64,000 nucleotides of DNA from Gracilariopsis chorda (GCA_003194525.1 NBIV01000203.1:1-64000), one strand, 5' to 3'. Numbered from the stretch's first letter, positions 32,370 to 44,308 are shown. Program-made: numbers and translations. The notes: generated by a model from the sequence alone, not told the origin.

Positions 32370-33120
32370 TCGAGGCTCAGTACTCCCTTTTCTTGATACC
32401 TAAATGGTCTTCAATGTCCTGTGTTATTTCAAAATTCTTGTTGCTAAAGAACTTCAAACGCTGGCCATGTACACAGTCCTTCTTACCAGTAGACAATCCT
32501 TCTACTTTGAAGACGTTGTTGTCTCGGCAAATTGTCACGCAAAGCAGTCCTGACCAAGCTCATCTCTGATCTTGCGTGCTTCTGCAGTACGCCACAAAGA
32601 ACTTGCTTACCCTGCAAAAGCTGTCGGTCGCACCCCGACTTGGCAATTTTTTGACTCACCGGCCCTTTTGCATTATTTTCCTGTGCGATCAACACACTCA
32701 GGATGAATCTTCTTGAGAGAATCCTGTAGCTTCTTAATGTTAAGAAGTTCTTCTCGCTTTTGGTTTAGTGATTTCTTCTACCTTTTTGATGATATGTTGT
32801 GTGTTTGGGTATCCGGTACAGCGGAGAGTAGCGCGGGAAGCAAGAAAAAACCGTAAGTAGCCACCTTATGTCTTGCCTGCGAGGTGGTGCGTTGTTGAGC
32901 GTGGACTGAATCAGGGTGAGCACGGATGGCCATACAGGATTCAGGAGCTAGAGATCTAATATTATTGCTCTGAGTGCTCTTAACAGTTCATAGCATACAA
33001 CTTCCACCGATCCGTTTCTCTATGGTCAGTTCAGAATAATAATATGATGTTCAGCCTTGAGGGCATCGGCAATATGTTCGATCAGTTTGGTCTTGGGGTA
33101 GCGTACTACATCAGATATTC
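32370..33120 (-). pseudogene. Ty3/Gypsy integrase C-terminal remnant
   Basis: Reading the minus strand through stops and shifts gives KLIEHIADALKAEHH, then PYRETDRWKLYAM, and near the end VHGQRLKFFSNKNFEITQDI. These match the integrase tail and the VH..RLKF block of a Gypsy group different from the chromovirus at 1-7765. There is no open frame longer than 70 residues, so it is very old. Confidence 0.5.
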
Positions 33121-33741
33121 AGCACTTTAAAATAGAACTGTGCAATCCAGTCGTGTATTATTGTTGCTTTAACCTTTTTGCTGGCGTCTGTTGTAGTTTT
33201 AAGTGAAAACTAGCCAGATAGGTCGCCATCGGCGATAATTATGTATAGTAAATTGCCTTTTTCGGGCTTCAAATAGCATACATCAGAGTAGAAGCGAATG
33301 CTTAAGCACCAATGATTTTACTCACGGCTCCTGTCAAATACGCGTTGACATCACCTGGCAGAAACTCATTTCCGTCCAGTCGCCATACGAAAACTACTCA
33401 CGAAAAAGGACACTGCAAGGAAGAGTAGAATCCAGGAACAATTTTCGTTCAGTCACGAGCAAACAGTTTGGGAAAATCTGGAGCACATGCTACAATAGCT
33501 CGACAATTATTTAATATACGCCAAGACGGAGTGTAACCTGCTAGCGGAGATTCAAGCGTTTCTAACGATTTGCAAGGATATAGATTTGAAAGACAACAAC
33601 GCAAAATCTTGTTTCTTTTGTAAATAAGTGAAATTATGGGAAAGGATCATATCACGCGAGGGAGTCTGATTCGGCCTATATAACATCAAAACACTGTTGA
33701 GCATACGAATAACATATATTGGAGGCGATTTGCAATAGCTG

Positions 33742-34496
33742 ATGTGTGCCACCAACTGGTTGAAGACCTTTATACCAAACTATTCGAAGATAGTAAAAAT
33801 TCTGCACGATTTACTTGAAGAGACATATAAGAAAGCTGGTAAGCGAAGGAAGAGAGTGGAAGGAAAAATATGCATACTACTGAGAGTGGTAGAATACTAC
33901 TTCGTGTGGGAATATGAGGTAGTAGCCCAGCAGGGGGTGGTGTTGGCAGAGAGCTAGCCACTCGGGTGACAATTCACTGGTTACACTAGTGATGTGAATG
34001 CCAACTGGCAGGGTGGAGCAATGGGGTGGCGCTATCCCAAGTTTCTACAGGTCTTGAAGCGATGGATTCGATACAGAACTTCCTCCTAACAGATGCTTTA
34101 AACGAACACTGGTCTGCCATCTTGACATTGTGGGCCAAGTGGGCCAAGTCGGAAGAACATAAGCTAGCTGATGAGCAGACTCACGAACCGATTTGTTTTC
34201 TGTCGGGCGCGTTCAAGCGCTCATCTGAAAGACGGAGCGTTCCGAAGAAGGCAGGCTATAACATTGTAGAAGGAATGTGCAGGATGGGCTACCTTACCGC
34301 TGAAAACAAGACATCGATTTACACCAACGATGGCAAAGTCGTGATCATCTATTATACATGTGTGGAGAACCCAGGAACCACTCGCCATACCATGAACAAC
34401 CTTATTCTTTGGACTCTGAAACTGAGGGCATTGCGTTATATCATAGAGCATATCCCGGGCGACAAGAATGTCTGCACCGACATGCTTAAAAGATGA
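33742..34496 (+). pseudogene. Ty3/Gypsy RT-tail and RNase H remnant, opposite strand
   Basis: The plus frame at 33742 reads ATNWLKTFIPNYSKIVKILHDLLE, the connection segment after a Gypsy RT. The frame at 34026-34496 holds HEPICFLSGAFKRSSERR, YNIVEGMCRMGYL, SIYTNDGKVVIIYY and IEHIPGDKNVCTDMLKR, the RNase H blocks of the same group as the integrase remnant at 32370-33120. It lies on the other strand from that integrase, so the two halves are inverted relative to each other. TND replaces the usual TDH. Confidence 0.65.
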
Positions 34497-34864
34497 GCTG
34501 TGAAACCATATAACAATGTGAGGCAATTAAACTTGGGAATGCTCTGTGCACTTATGGTCACCTTAATCAGTCCAGGGGTAGAACAAGACTTCGAGGGGCC
34601 ATTACGGCATCTCACAACCACTACGCTCCCAAAGCGCCAGAACCTATTCTCTAGGAGAAAATCCATTTAAACTGACATGTGGTCAGGTTTGGATCCCTGC
34701 GTTTGGCAGAAAGTAGCATTCAAGAATTTCAATCTCTGCAAACCCCAGAAACGGAGGACAGAGAGCTTTCGAACCGACAATAAAGTCCGTTGTGGTGCAT
34801 GTTTGGTAAAACAAATCTCCGAATCGAGAGTCACCAGCTCGTGCGATCTTGGTTACACTGCAAA

Positions 34865-35974
34865 TCATTCGAGCCTGGTTATATCCTGCCAAGGCCACGG
34901 AGACACGCAATGCATGCCACTAAAACTAACAAAATCGTTCAATTCGCGCTTTGCTAGTCCATTGATGTTGCGTGGGCCGGGTCGGACTCCTTCGCGTAAT
35001 ATATTCCTTCCTAAAACTTCACTTCTTTGCAAAAGAACAAGAAAATCATCGCCGTTGTTGGAGAACCCGATTATATCGCCGAGATACACTAAGTAGGTTG
35101 TCAATATGAACCTGGCCAATAGAATATGTCTGGCACGTTGAAACAAAGCAACTGCATTGGTTAACCTCAAAAGCATTCGTTTAAAATGATATAGGTCTTG
35201 GCGATTCAATAAAAAGGTTTTATCGCAGTTCTCTGTTCGAATAGGAATTTGCCAATAAAGTCAATTGGCGTCCAGAGCCGTGAACACCGTAGCAATCCCA
35301 AGTGATTCAATGTCTTAGTACATCCGAAAGATCGGGTAAACGTCCTTGACGGTAACTGTGCTAGGACGTCGGTCATTCCTAGAAAACCTTCACGGTCCCT
35401 CTGATTTCGGAACAAGAACGACTGGTGACGCCCAGAGTGATTGTGCTGGTTCAAGGACGCCAGCGCATAACATCTTCTCAAGTTTGGACTTTTCCTCTTC
35501 AAGGTCTCTTGGCCTGGTCTAATAGTGATACTGTGTAGCTGCCAGAGTTTTCGGTAGCAAATCAAATACGGTGCTCCGTTACTTCTATTATTTCAAGAGA
35601 TTCATCCTACGTAGGGGTACACGCACGACGAGGATCCCGTTTCTTTTCGTAGTGAGATTTTAGGAAATAGTCCAACTCGAGCTTCTCGAGTTTTACTCTG
35701 GGATTCGTTCATTTTGAACCATATGGTAGTGAACAAGTTTCCGTAGTTCGCCCATTTCCGAAATCGGGATCCCAACAACGCTCAGCGCTTACGTATTATC
35801 GTCCCCGTTTTTAGAGTCTTCCACTCCAATGACAGTAGCCACTGGAATATTCGTTAGCAGTGATATCCACGGGTGTGAGAGAACTGAATACAGGACTTGG
35901 TTTATACGTAACCACTGAGTGACTTTGCCAAAGTTGGGAACCAGTACATTAAGAGCAACATCAGTGTTGATCAA
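34865..35974 (-). pseudogene. Ty3/Gypsy RT remnant
   Basis: The frame at 35209-34865 has LLRLTNAVALFQRARHILLARF and LVYLGDIIGFSNNGDDF, where the active-site YLDD has become YLGD. Upstream pieces read EPAQSLWASPVVL and TVFTALDANW in a second frame (35565-35206). The piece at 35974-35789 (LNVLVPNFGKVTQWL) resembles the post-protease segment. The motifs are closer to the chromovirus at 1-7765 than to the RNase H remnant beside it. Confidence 0.65.
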
Positions 35975-37480
35975 AACGACTCCGTTCGCAAGTACTAGTT
36001 GAACCTGATCGTATAATGAAAAATGCAGTTAAACCACATGATATGCACTCTGTTTCAAAACAACTGTGGCCCAGATTTAGGACTCTTGTGGTACGGAAAG
36101 TGAGTGTGTAGTAGGAAGGTTTGTAGAAATGGGATCTTTGTTCTGCATTTTCTTAGCGTCTTTTATCGTCCAACGCTCTTGCATAACACGATTAAGAGGT
36201 TCCCAGACAATAGGTAACATACAACCGTTAGCCATGTGCATGGTTTTTCGCACAGGGGCTAATGGCTCCAGCGAAGCAGTCACAGAAGTCACAAACAAGA
36301 ATCCCTGGTGGCTCAAGTTTATCGGGAACAACAAAGTCCAGCTGAACCATACACTTAACCAATCTTACGACGATGCAAACGTACCCCATGGTCTTTCGGG
36401 GATTGTTGTTCATTTCAGCGATATTCAGGCCGAGCACCCAGCAAGTATGAGCCCGAAGAGACGGGAGTACTAGTTCATAAGTAAAATGGACAAAGACACC
36501 CTGTTTCTCTTAAGGAGATTATTGGCGAACCATAGATTGGATGGACAGACCAAGACGGGCATAAAATTAGTAGTTTATCTTGGCCATGACTAGAGCTTTA
36601 TCCGGAATATGGAAAGTACGAGAAACAACCCATGGACAACGTAGAATGAAAATGGTTTCCCAGCTAGTGGCAGTTGCAGCTACTTTCCTGGTTGTGACCC
36701 AGCACAATGCATGCAGAGGCAGTGGTTTGCTCTGCACGTGGGCGTAATACGCCCACGTGCAAAGCACGCCAATGCCACTTTCTTCAATCATGTATTGCAA
36801 GAACGAGCTGTAAGCGGACTTTCTATACAGACGCACGTCATGTTTGCTTTTTCACAAAATGAGACCTTTGATTAAGCTTTTCTGTACTACTGATGCTGCA
36901 GTCAACAGATAAATCCTAACTGTGGTACAGCCAGTGGTGAAAAAAACGTCCGTAGCATAGGACTTTTAGATTTGCCCTAACAGATAAGTGCCAATAGGTG
37001 GTGGTCTCTCTAACATAGGAGCAGTGACTGGGGGAATCCTGAAAGGAGATCCGCAAGCACCAAGCGGGGAGCAGGTGTACTGGGCGGAAGATAATCCTAC
37101 AGGCACTGCTATGGGACGCGCTGGGTATCGGTGGCTTAGAAAACACCCCTAGAGGATGACGTAATAGTGTACGTTAAGGTGAGTATCACGAGGTTGAACC
37201 AGATGAAGTAGAACAAGCCTCGAGGGTGCTTGGTTTACTTCCCCGGAGGTGTAGCTCCAGCGGCGCACTATATACAGTGCCACCAGCTCACCTCGACGGA
37301 AACTCTGTACTGTACCCTATAAAATTATAAGTTACGTTATTCTACCTAATCGAATTACAGTCCGCTGGAATGAATCCTCTGGAGTGGTGAGCTATAGGGC
37401 ACCAGTTAGAAAATACAGATACTCCGTTAGGAATCTTCCGTAACAGCCCATACTTAGGAGCGTATATAGTACCCACTGTA
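35975..37480. other. No recognised gene; old repeat-derived sequence
   Basis: Minus-strand frames at 36077-36437 and 36567-36836 lie upstream of the Gypsy RT remnant and may be decayed gag or protease sequence, but no motif is certain. A perfect palindrome sits at 36734-36760. From 36840 to 37480 I see nothing. Confidence 0.4.
36734..36760. repeat. Perfect 27-nt palindrome (13-bp arms)
   Basis: GCACGTGGGCGTA is followed by a single A and its exact reverse complement TACGCCCACGTGC. The arms contain CACGTG. It lies in otherwise decayed sequence, which makes the perfect match notable. Confidence 0.8.
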
Positions 37481-37484
37481 CTTC

Positions 37485-37516
37485 ACTAACGCCTGCCTGC
37501 GAAGCACGCACAGGAG
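37485..37516 (+). repeat. 3'-end fragment of a Helitron abutting Helitron 2
   Basis: CTAACGCCTGCCTGCGAAGCACGC followed by ACAGGAGCCCC matches the 3' ends of Helitrons 2 and 3 (AACGCGTGCAAAGCACGCAA then TGGAGCCACTT). It ends where the head of Helitron 2 begins, so a third copy probably once stood directly upstream. Confidence 0.5.
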
Positions 37517-37789
37517 CCCCTCGTCCCCCCACTTATAATAAAGCGGAAGTTTGTCTGTCTGTGTGTCTGTGTGTCTGTGCGTCAGCAAACGCTCACTCAT
37601 TGGCTGCGAAATCGGAAAGGAGGCTGCCATGTGAAAACGTGGCATTTTAGGCCCCCCAAGAGGCATCTTGCACCGCATAATGCGACACGTTTCCATCTGG
37701 CGCTTTTTGCACGCTACAGTACCCTAGCCGTTTGACCAAAGTAGCCCATCCGTTACACTACAGTAACCGACTCATTGCAGTGCAGCTGT

Positions 37790-40071
37790 TCTTCCGGGAA
37801 GAGGATCAGCACTCCGCTGCTAATAGAGAGCGGGCAGGAACCAAGCTGACTGAGTGATTTGTGGTCAACCAGAAATACCCCGGCACACAGCATATCCTTT
37901 ATGCCCAGTTCCCGAGGTACTTTACTTGGAACAAATCAAACAATTGCTGCAAGCCGCATGCATGTCTTCGACGTCGTTCGGTGTCTCAAAGCCAGCCCAA
38001 ATCCTCCTCAGCGGCCACTGCAGCAGATCTATATGTCTTCACTGGCAGTGGTGCGCATATACTTGGGCGCATTTACACTGCCAGTCTACGAGAGGGTGAG
38101 CGGTACTACCTCCGCTTACTCCTCACCCACACAGCGGGTGCTACTTCCTTTCAGCATCTCCACACCGTGGGTGGTCAGCAATGTGGTAGCTTCAGGGAGG
38201 CCTGCCTCAAGAAGGGCCTTCTTGCCGACGACAGCGAGTGGAGACGGGCACTACGTGAGTCCTTTCGCTCGTCATTTGCTCCGCTCTTCTCATTTTTTTA
38301 CCACCATCTTGCTTTAATGCGAGCCGTCGGACCCCCGTTTTCTGTGGGAACGGCATCTATTGATGTTCCTGCAGGATATACGCGCTCGACATCTCGAAAT
38401 GATGCAGGCACTGGCCGACCACGAAAGAGCCAGCTCTTACGTTCTCTTAGAAGTGCAAAAGGCATTGCAAGAAATGGGTGGCCCACTGGCGCCTCTGTCA
38501 TCGTAAAGTCTTCCGACAACCATGCAGGACCTACCGGAAAGGCGCGCTCCAGCTCGGTCTCGGCAGAGAATCCAGTCGGAGCTGAACGAGACTGTGCAAG
38601 ATGCCCTCCCTCTCTTCAATGAGCGTCAGCATCTGGCATTCAATACCGTTGGGGGGGCCATACTTCCTGGTTTGTCCGTGGAGAGCTTGCAGGGTCTTGG
38701 TGGTCCTTCTACGGTAACACAGCCAACCACTCGCGTCTTCTTTTTGGATGCTCCAGGTAGAACCGGCAAGAACTTCCTCTCCAAGGCAATTCAGGCCACG
38801 TTACGCCTTCGTGGCAAGTCCGTCCTTACGGTAGCCACGTCTGCTGTAGCAGCTATACTGCTTGAAGACGGTCAGACGCCCACTCGTTGTTCAGGATTCC
38901 CATCCCAGCCACCGCTGAGAGCACGTGCAACATCTCAGTCAACTCCCACCTTTCCAATCGGATAAAGAACGTCGACCTCATTATCTGGGACGAGATCGTA
39001 ATGTGTCATCGCTTCTGCGCCGAAGCCGTTGAATGCACTCTCTGTGACATAACGCGCTCGCAGCTCCCCTTTAGAGGCAAGTTCGTATTGCTTTCTGCCC
39101 AATCTTGGCAGATTCTCGCCGTTGTTCGTGGGGGCTCTCGATCACTGATCGTCAACGCATTCATCAAACGATCAAGTCTATTTTATCACTTTCGCACCTT
39201 GATATTGGCTGAGAACATGCGGCTTTCTGCGCTCCCTCGAGACCCCACAGCGACAGAGAAGGCACTGCAGTTTCCAAACACGCTCTTGCAGATTGGAGAG
39301 GGCAGACTGCCAGGCACTGTCCCGCCAAAGGACCCCTTCACCCTGCCAGAGTCAGTACAATGTGTGGAGTCGTTCTGCACCATGGTCCGTAAAGTCTTTG
39401 ATGTTATCGCTCAAAGGTACATAGATGCAGATTGGCTAACGTCAACGGTGATTATAACCGCACGAAACTATCGCCTACCAGAGCTCAACAACTATGTAGG
39501 CCACATGATACCTGGAGCGTATCGCATGTACCTCAGTGCGGACAAGGTGAGTGACGCAGACGGTGCCGCACTGCAGTAACTTGTCGAGATACTCAACACT
39601 CTGACTGCCAGGTCAGCGCTGCCGGACCACCGCTTCAAACTCAAAAAGAGCTTTGTGGTTATGCTCCTTCGCAACTTGGATCCATCAAACGGCCACTCCA
39701 ATGGTGCCATCTATACCGTAGAGGACATGTGAAGCAACGTACAGTTCCTTCGGCTCGCTTCTGGAGTAAATCGTGGCAACGCACTATGCCTGCCGCGCAT
39801 GCCCTGTGGACCTGGAGAAGACAACTTTCCCGTTCCCAACTTCACTTGCACCCAGTTTCCAGTACGTGTCTGTTTTGCCATCACTACCAATAAGGCACAG
39901 GGTCAGTCGTATAGTGGTCGCATCGGACTCGATTTGCGTGATGGCTGTTTCACGCATGGCCAGCTGTACGTCGCCTTTTCTCGGACCATCAACACGTCCA
40001 ACATCGTGGCCTGTCTCCCTGCCGATAGCACCTCTACCAATAATTTAGTGTACCCCGAAGTTCTTTCGTAG
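37790..40071 (+). pseudogene. Helitron 2 helicase
   Basis: It is pieced together from three frames. The first part (37861-38622) has GERYYLRLLLTH, ACLKKGLLADDSEWRRAL. The next (38522-39579) has Walker A region DAPGRTGKNFL, where GGTGKT has become GRTGKN, and the Walker B segment LIIWDEIVMCH. The last (39799-40071) has AITTNKAQGQSYSG and THGQLYVAFSRT, ending with the stop at 40071. Frameshifts occur near 38600, 38890 and 39580-39800. The changed Walker A would prevent ATP binding even in a repaired frame. Confidence 0.8.
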
Positions 40072-40232
40072 AGAAACTTGATAGCTTTAAGTAAACTTAT
40101 TCTTTTTTCTTTTATTTTTTTGTTTTCTTCTCCCTTCTTACTCCCCAAAAATACTTGCATTCTACAAACAAATTACCCAAAACACGCTACCCACATACTC
40201 CTTTCACTCTAATGCTTCTTGTACTCCTTAAC

Positions 40233-40247
40233 GCGTGCAAAGCACGC
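40233..40247 (+). other. 3'-terminal hairpin of Helitron 2
   Basis: GCGTGC-AAA-GCACGC is a perfect 6-bp stem with a 3-nt loop. It is followed by AATGGAGCCACTT, shared with Helitron 3, after which the two copies diverge. Confidence 0.65.
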
Positions 40248-40330
40248 AATGGAGCCACTTTTCTGATATCTAACCTAAGTAAGGATTTGTGCGACAACGA
40301 CCTTCGCACCCCTTAAAAAATTAGTAAAGT

Positions 40331-40466
40331 GCACGATTTCGGTTTTTTGGCGCAAACTGCGCCAGCACCCAAAATCGTGCTTCACGTTCATGTTTTGAGC
40401 CTTTTGGTTCGCCAACTTTTTGCGCCAATGATAATCAAACGTTTTGGAGAACCGAAACGTTTGATT
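40331..40466. repeat. Two unrelated hairpins between Helitrons 2 and 3
   Basis: GCACGATTT (40331-40339) pairs with AAATCGTGC (40372-40380), and inside it GGCGCA (40349-40354) pairs with TGCGCC (40358-40363). AATCAAACGTTT (40433-40444) pairs with AAACGTTTGATT (40455-40466). All arms are perfect. Confidence 0.75.
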
Positions 40467-40494
40467 CTCAGGTTTGTGACCGCTCAACCTCCGG

Positions 40495-40687
40495 CCCTAT
40501 CACTCTTTCCTGCAGGCAAGATACAGACGTCACAACTGCAGGAAAGAATGGTAGGCCGGCCCTACCACTCTTTCCTGCAGGCAAGATGCAGACATCACAA
40601 CTGCAGGAAAGTGTGGTAGGGCGGCGCTACCACTCATTCCTGCAGGCAAGATGCACACGTCACAACTGCAGGAAAGAGTGCTAGGGC
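40495..40687. repeat. Three tandem ~64-bp units, each a hairpin
   Basis: Units start near 40495, 40559 and 40625. Each runs TACCACTCTTTCCTGCAG, a 20-nt spacer GCAAGATGCAGACATCACAA, then CTGCAGGAAAGTGTGGTA; in the middle unit the arms match at 17 of 18 positions. The units differ from one another at only a few bases. Confidence 0.8.
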
Positions 40688-40990
40688 CGAAGGTACTTCT
40701 TACCCTTGTAATAAAGATAATGTTTGTGTGTGTGTGTTCCTCTATGGCCAGTCATTAGCTGGAAAATTGGCAAGGAGGCCACCAAGTGCAAACGTGTAAC
40801 TTTATGCGCTCCAAGAGGCATCCTTCACCGCATAATGCGACACGTTTCCACATGGCGCTATTTGCACGCCACAGTAGCCTAGCAATTTGACTAAAGTAGC
40901 CCACCCGTTACAATACAGTAACTGCGCCGTACCATTGCAGTGCACGTGACCGTTTCAATTACCATTTTCCAACGCTCATGTGCACCAATG

Positions 40991-41021
40991 GCATTGCACG
41001 CTATATAAAGGGGTGCAATGC
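40991..41021 (+). promoter_or_regulatory. TATA box inside a perfect hairpin
   Basis: CTATATAAAG at 41001-41010 lies in the loop between GCATTGCAC (40991-40999) and its exact reverse complement GTGCAATGC (41013-41021). It is in the non-coding head of Helitron 3, about 700 bp before the first frame at 41701, so it is the likely promoter of the element's gene. Confidence 0.5.
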
Positions 41022-41700
41022 ACTCGCCAACGGAGCGCTAGCGTTCTCTTTCGCTGTATTGTTAACTTACGGGTGTGGTTTCTAGCGCTCTGGGCAAGTC
41101 AGGGCGTCTGAAAATGGTACGCTGGCGGTACTGGAGGGATCTGTTAAGTGTAAAGTTCTCTTCGAATAACGCGTTCGCCATCCAGGTTTAATTGGTTCGG
41201 CAACTATTTATGGGGGGCGTTCACGTGAGGTAGGATAGCTCCCCACCAAATGTGCTCTGCACGGAAGGAGTAGCCCTTAAAGAGTCTAGAAAGGGTACAA
41301 CAGAGTACTAGTCGAGAAAAAGCGGCTCTGTCTGGATCTAAGGAACTGTTAAAGAGAAACGGTCTTCGGATTAAGTACGTGCAGTACAGATTTGCCAAGC
41401 GAATTTGGGATTGTTCATCTCGCAGTCCTTGCAGAATCTCCAAGCACGGCCCCCTGTTTGCTCTGTACAGCTTTGTCCTCAATCTAGATGGTTTCTTTGA
41501 GGTCAAGATATCTTATCATAATTGCAAAAATCCAAAATGTGGGTGCTTGGTGCATAAAAGGGTTTTGCAGCCCGTAGCACAGTTGTTACCGACCACATAC
41601 TTACTTTCCCTTTTTCTTTCTTTTCCGTTTTTCTTCTTTTGCTTTTTGCTGATCCTGGATTGTTTTATTTTCTTTCCTGTGGATTTACCTCATTTTCATA

Positions 41701-42293
41701 ATGCCTCCAACGCGGCCTAGTGTTTCAGCCGATGCCAGTTGTGACCAAAACCGTCAAAGTACCGCTTCGAGACGTCAAATGGAATCAAAAGAGCAACCGC
41801 CTGAGAGGACAAGTCGTGATAGAGACCGAGCTGGCGCATCAAGAGCAAACGAAACTGCAGTGCAGCGTGAAACACGAAGAGAAGCTGATAAGGAACGTGC
41901 AAGAAGGAGGCGAGCTAGAGCATCTGTCGTGCAGGCTGATGACATTCGCGAGGCCGACCGTAGGGCAAGGGCTTCTGCACGGGCTTCAGAGACTCCACTT
42001 GATCGTGCAAATCGTCAGGCAAATGATCGTGAAGTCTGTCGGGCTGCAAGGTTACAGAGACGTCCTTAGACTCAACGCTATCTGCATGACTCAAATCAAT
42101 GATCTATGCAAGAGTCACGAGTCTTGGAGGGAGAAAACTGATAAACAGCAGAGTCTCGAGGCTCAAACCCAGAGGCAAAACGTCCCCTCGGCGACTCTTT
42201 GACTCAGGGAATGTCAATGAGAGTGGCTACATAGACCTTGGTCTCATGAATGTAGACTGCGGTTTCTGCAAGGCGTTGTATTTCAAAGCATAA
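41701..42293 (+). pseudogene. Helitron 3 protein, arginine-rich N-terminal part
   Basis: The frame from 41701 reads MPPTRPSVSADASCDQNRQS and then an R/A/E/D-rich stretch with RETRREADKERARRRRARA. This matches the charged, repeated start of many Helitron proteins. It stops at 42067-42069; later pieces (to 42293) with VDCGFCKALYFKA belong to the following cysteine module. The part is probably a coiled, DNA-binding leader. Confidence 0.65.
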
Positions 42294-44305
42294 AGGGTTC
42301 TGAGCAGCTCTCGCTCGCAAATTCTTTTCTCCAAGTTCTGCGCAAAGAGGCATCTCAGCTTCCCTCCGCTTCTGGAGCCTCCAGCTCTTCTTTGCCAACT
42401 GCTGACTGCGACTGGGACCCAAGAGAACCAAGTTCCTGCTGGGATCCGTGCCTAGAACACAGTTCTGTCCATGGCTTCCGTCAAGGCAAACTGGGTGAAC
42501 CGTAGTCTAGGAGACTCTACCGTCAATCCCACGGTCACCATGTAGGGACAGATCTATCACTACATTGGTCAACTCATTCTCGCTCAGGGTTTCCAGCACG
42601 CAATTCTGTCTGTCTGCATCCAGGACACAGACTATGATGCGCAGTCTGCGCGGAGAGCGGGAATAATGCCCTGTCTCCAACCGGAACTGCTATCTGAGTT
42701 CGAAGCCATGTTACACAAGTCGAAACCCTATACGTGCAAACATTCTGGAGCTTGCCTGAGTGAGCTATCACCGATAGGCCAGCGATTTCGTATCAAACAG
42801 TGATTCATGCTGATAGATGCACCCGTGGCGAGCCTTTTCGTCCCTAAAAAGGGCCCGAGGCGTCGCAAGTTGCCTCTATCATTTCAGGGGATGAGAACAG
42901 AGAGGTTGGGACGCACGATATGGTTTTGCCTAAGCGTGGAGAGCTGGCTGTAAGTGCTTATGAGGTTCTGGACACTATCCGTATCAGTCACAGATCGTAC
43001 GATCCCTTGAGCTACGTTCTTCTGGTCCCAGGTAGCCATGATGGATGGCATCCTGAGATGAGGTAAAGCCCACTAAACGCCTCGCGAGAGAAGAATGTGA
43101 ATAGGCCGATGTATTATTCGCGGCAGCTTTTCAAGGGACCGACCGAGTTCAGTACGATTCTACGTAGCAAACGGCTCTTCTAACAGTACATGGTCAATTA
43201 GTTCTGAAAGATTGAGTCGGAGCGTTTCTTTTACTTTCCGAACAACAAGGAGAGACATCGAGCTACAGACTATACATCTTTGCGGGAGAGCCTGGGCGAC
43301 TCTCTCATGGGCGTGGATTAGGCTGATGCTGTTCGCGCTGGACGACAGTTCGTGTTGCCGTCGACATTTTTTGGAGGGGACCAATACATGAGAAAGCAAA
43401 TGCACGATATCATCGCCATATCCAACACGATTGGGCACCCCGATATCTTTCTCACGATTAAATGCAATCCGAACTGGTCCAAGATCACCAGAGTGCTGTT
43501 CGATGGTCAGCACGCTCCCAATCCACCCAATCTTTGTGCTCGATTGTTTCGTCTCAATATGAATCCTTGATGTCGTTGGTCATTGATAAAATTCTTTTTG
43601 AATCCGTTTTTGCTCACGTGCGGGTGGTCGAGTTTCAAAAGCGAGGCCTAGCGCACGCCCACATCATCTTGTTCTTGAATGAGAATGCGAAGCAGCAGAT
43701 CTGAGACCTTGCCAACATTGACGAGCTCATCTCTGCTGACAATTCTCCTTCCTCTGACGCAACTTTACAAAACATGGTGTTCGAGCACATGATTCACACT
43801 CCATGTGGTGAAGGCAACTGGTCAGCACCGTGCATGTGCGAGGTGACCTGCTTGAAGCGCTTCACGAAGCCGTTTCGCTCCGAAACTGCACAGCTGGAGA
43901 ATGAGTACTACATCAACTCCCGACGACGTGCTTGTTCCGAAGGCAAGTTTTCTGTAAAGCGAAGCAGTAGGGTCGGGCGTGGACAGCGCATAGTGACGTT
44001 GAACAATTTGTGGGTGGTTTAACATTATTCAGAGCTTCTCTACCGGCTTGCGTGCCACATCAATGTTGACCTATACGTATCGCGACTTGGCGGTATCAAG
44101 TACTTCTTCAAGTATATGTGGAAGGGTTCCAAAAGAGTCACCATGGAGATTGTAGATGATAACGGACGTCATGACGAGTTCCAGAACTTTCAGGATGCGG
44201 GCTATGTGTCAGTCTAGGAGGCAGCCTAGCGTACGCTTGCGTTCGAAATTGTTGAGCGCAATCTGCCCGTCGTGCTGCTTGAAGTACACTTGAAAGATCA
44301 CCATA
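42294..44305 (+). pseudogene. Helitron 3 Rep (HUH) domain
   Basis: Pieces include IYHYIGQLILAQGFQ and ILSVCIQDTDYDAQSARRAG (42550-42660), the Helitron-like N-terminal domain. After several shifts come LPSTFFGGDQYMRKQ and HPDIFLTIKCNPNW (43352-43500), then the HUH motif in VVEFQKRGLAHAHIILFL (43625-43680). Next come CGEGNWSAPCMC and YFFKYMWKGSKRV (to about 44130). A TGA at 43702-43704 and other stops interrupt it. The catalytic histidine pair is still present. Confidence 0.75.
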
Positions 44306-44308
44306 CGG

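Larger units (their letters stand above)
37531..40262 (+). mobile_element. Helitron 2, internally deleted copy
   Basis: It starts with ACTTATAATAAAGCGGAAG and a GTCTGT/GTGTCTGT run, the same head as Helitron 3 at 40701. After about 254 bp the sequence jumps at 37785-37787 to the equivalent of 44309 in Helitron 3, so about 3.36 kb with the Rep region is missing. It ends with a 6-bp hairpin and GGAGCCACTT at about 40260. Helicase sequence remains. Confidence 0.75.

Noticed and set aside
37552-37580. GTCTGT/GTGTCTGT run as an independent microsatellite
   Set aside because: The same run occurs in the head of Helitron 3, so it belongs to the Helitron 5' end.
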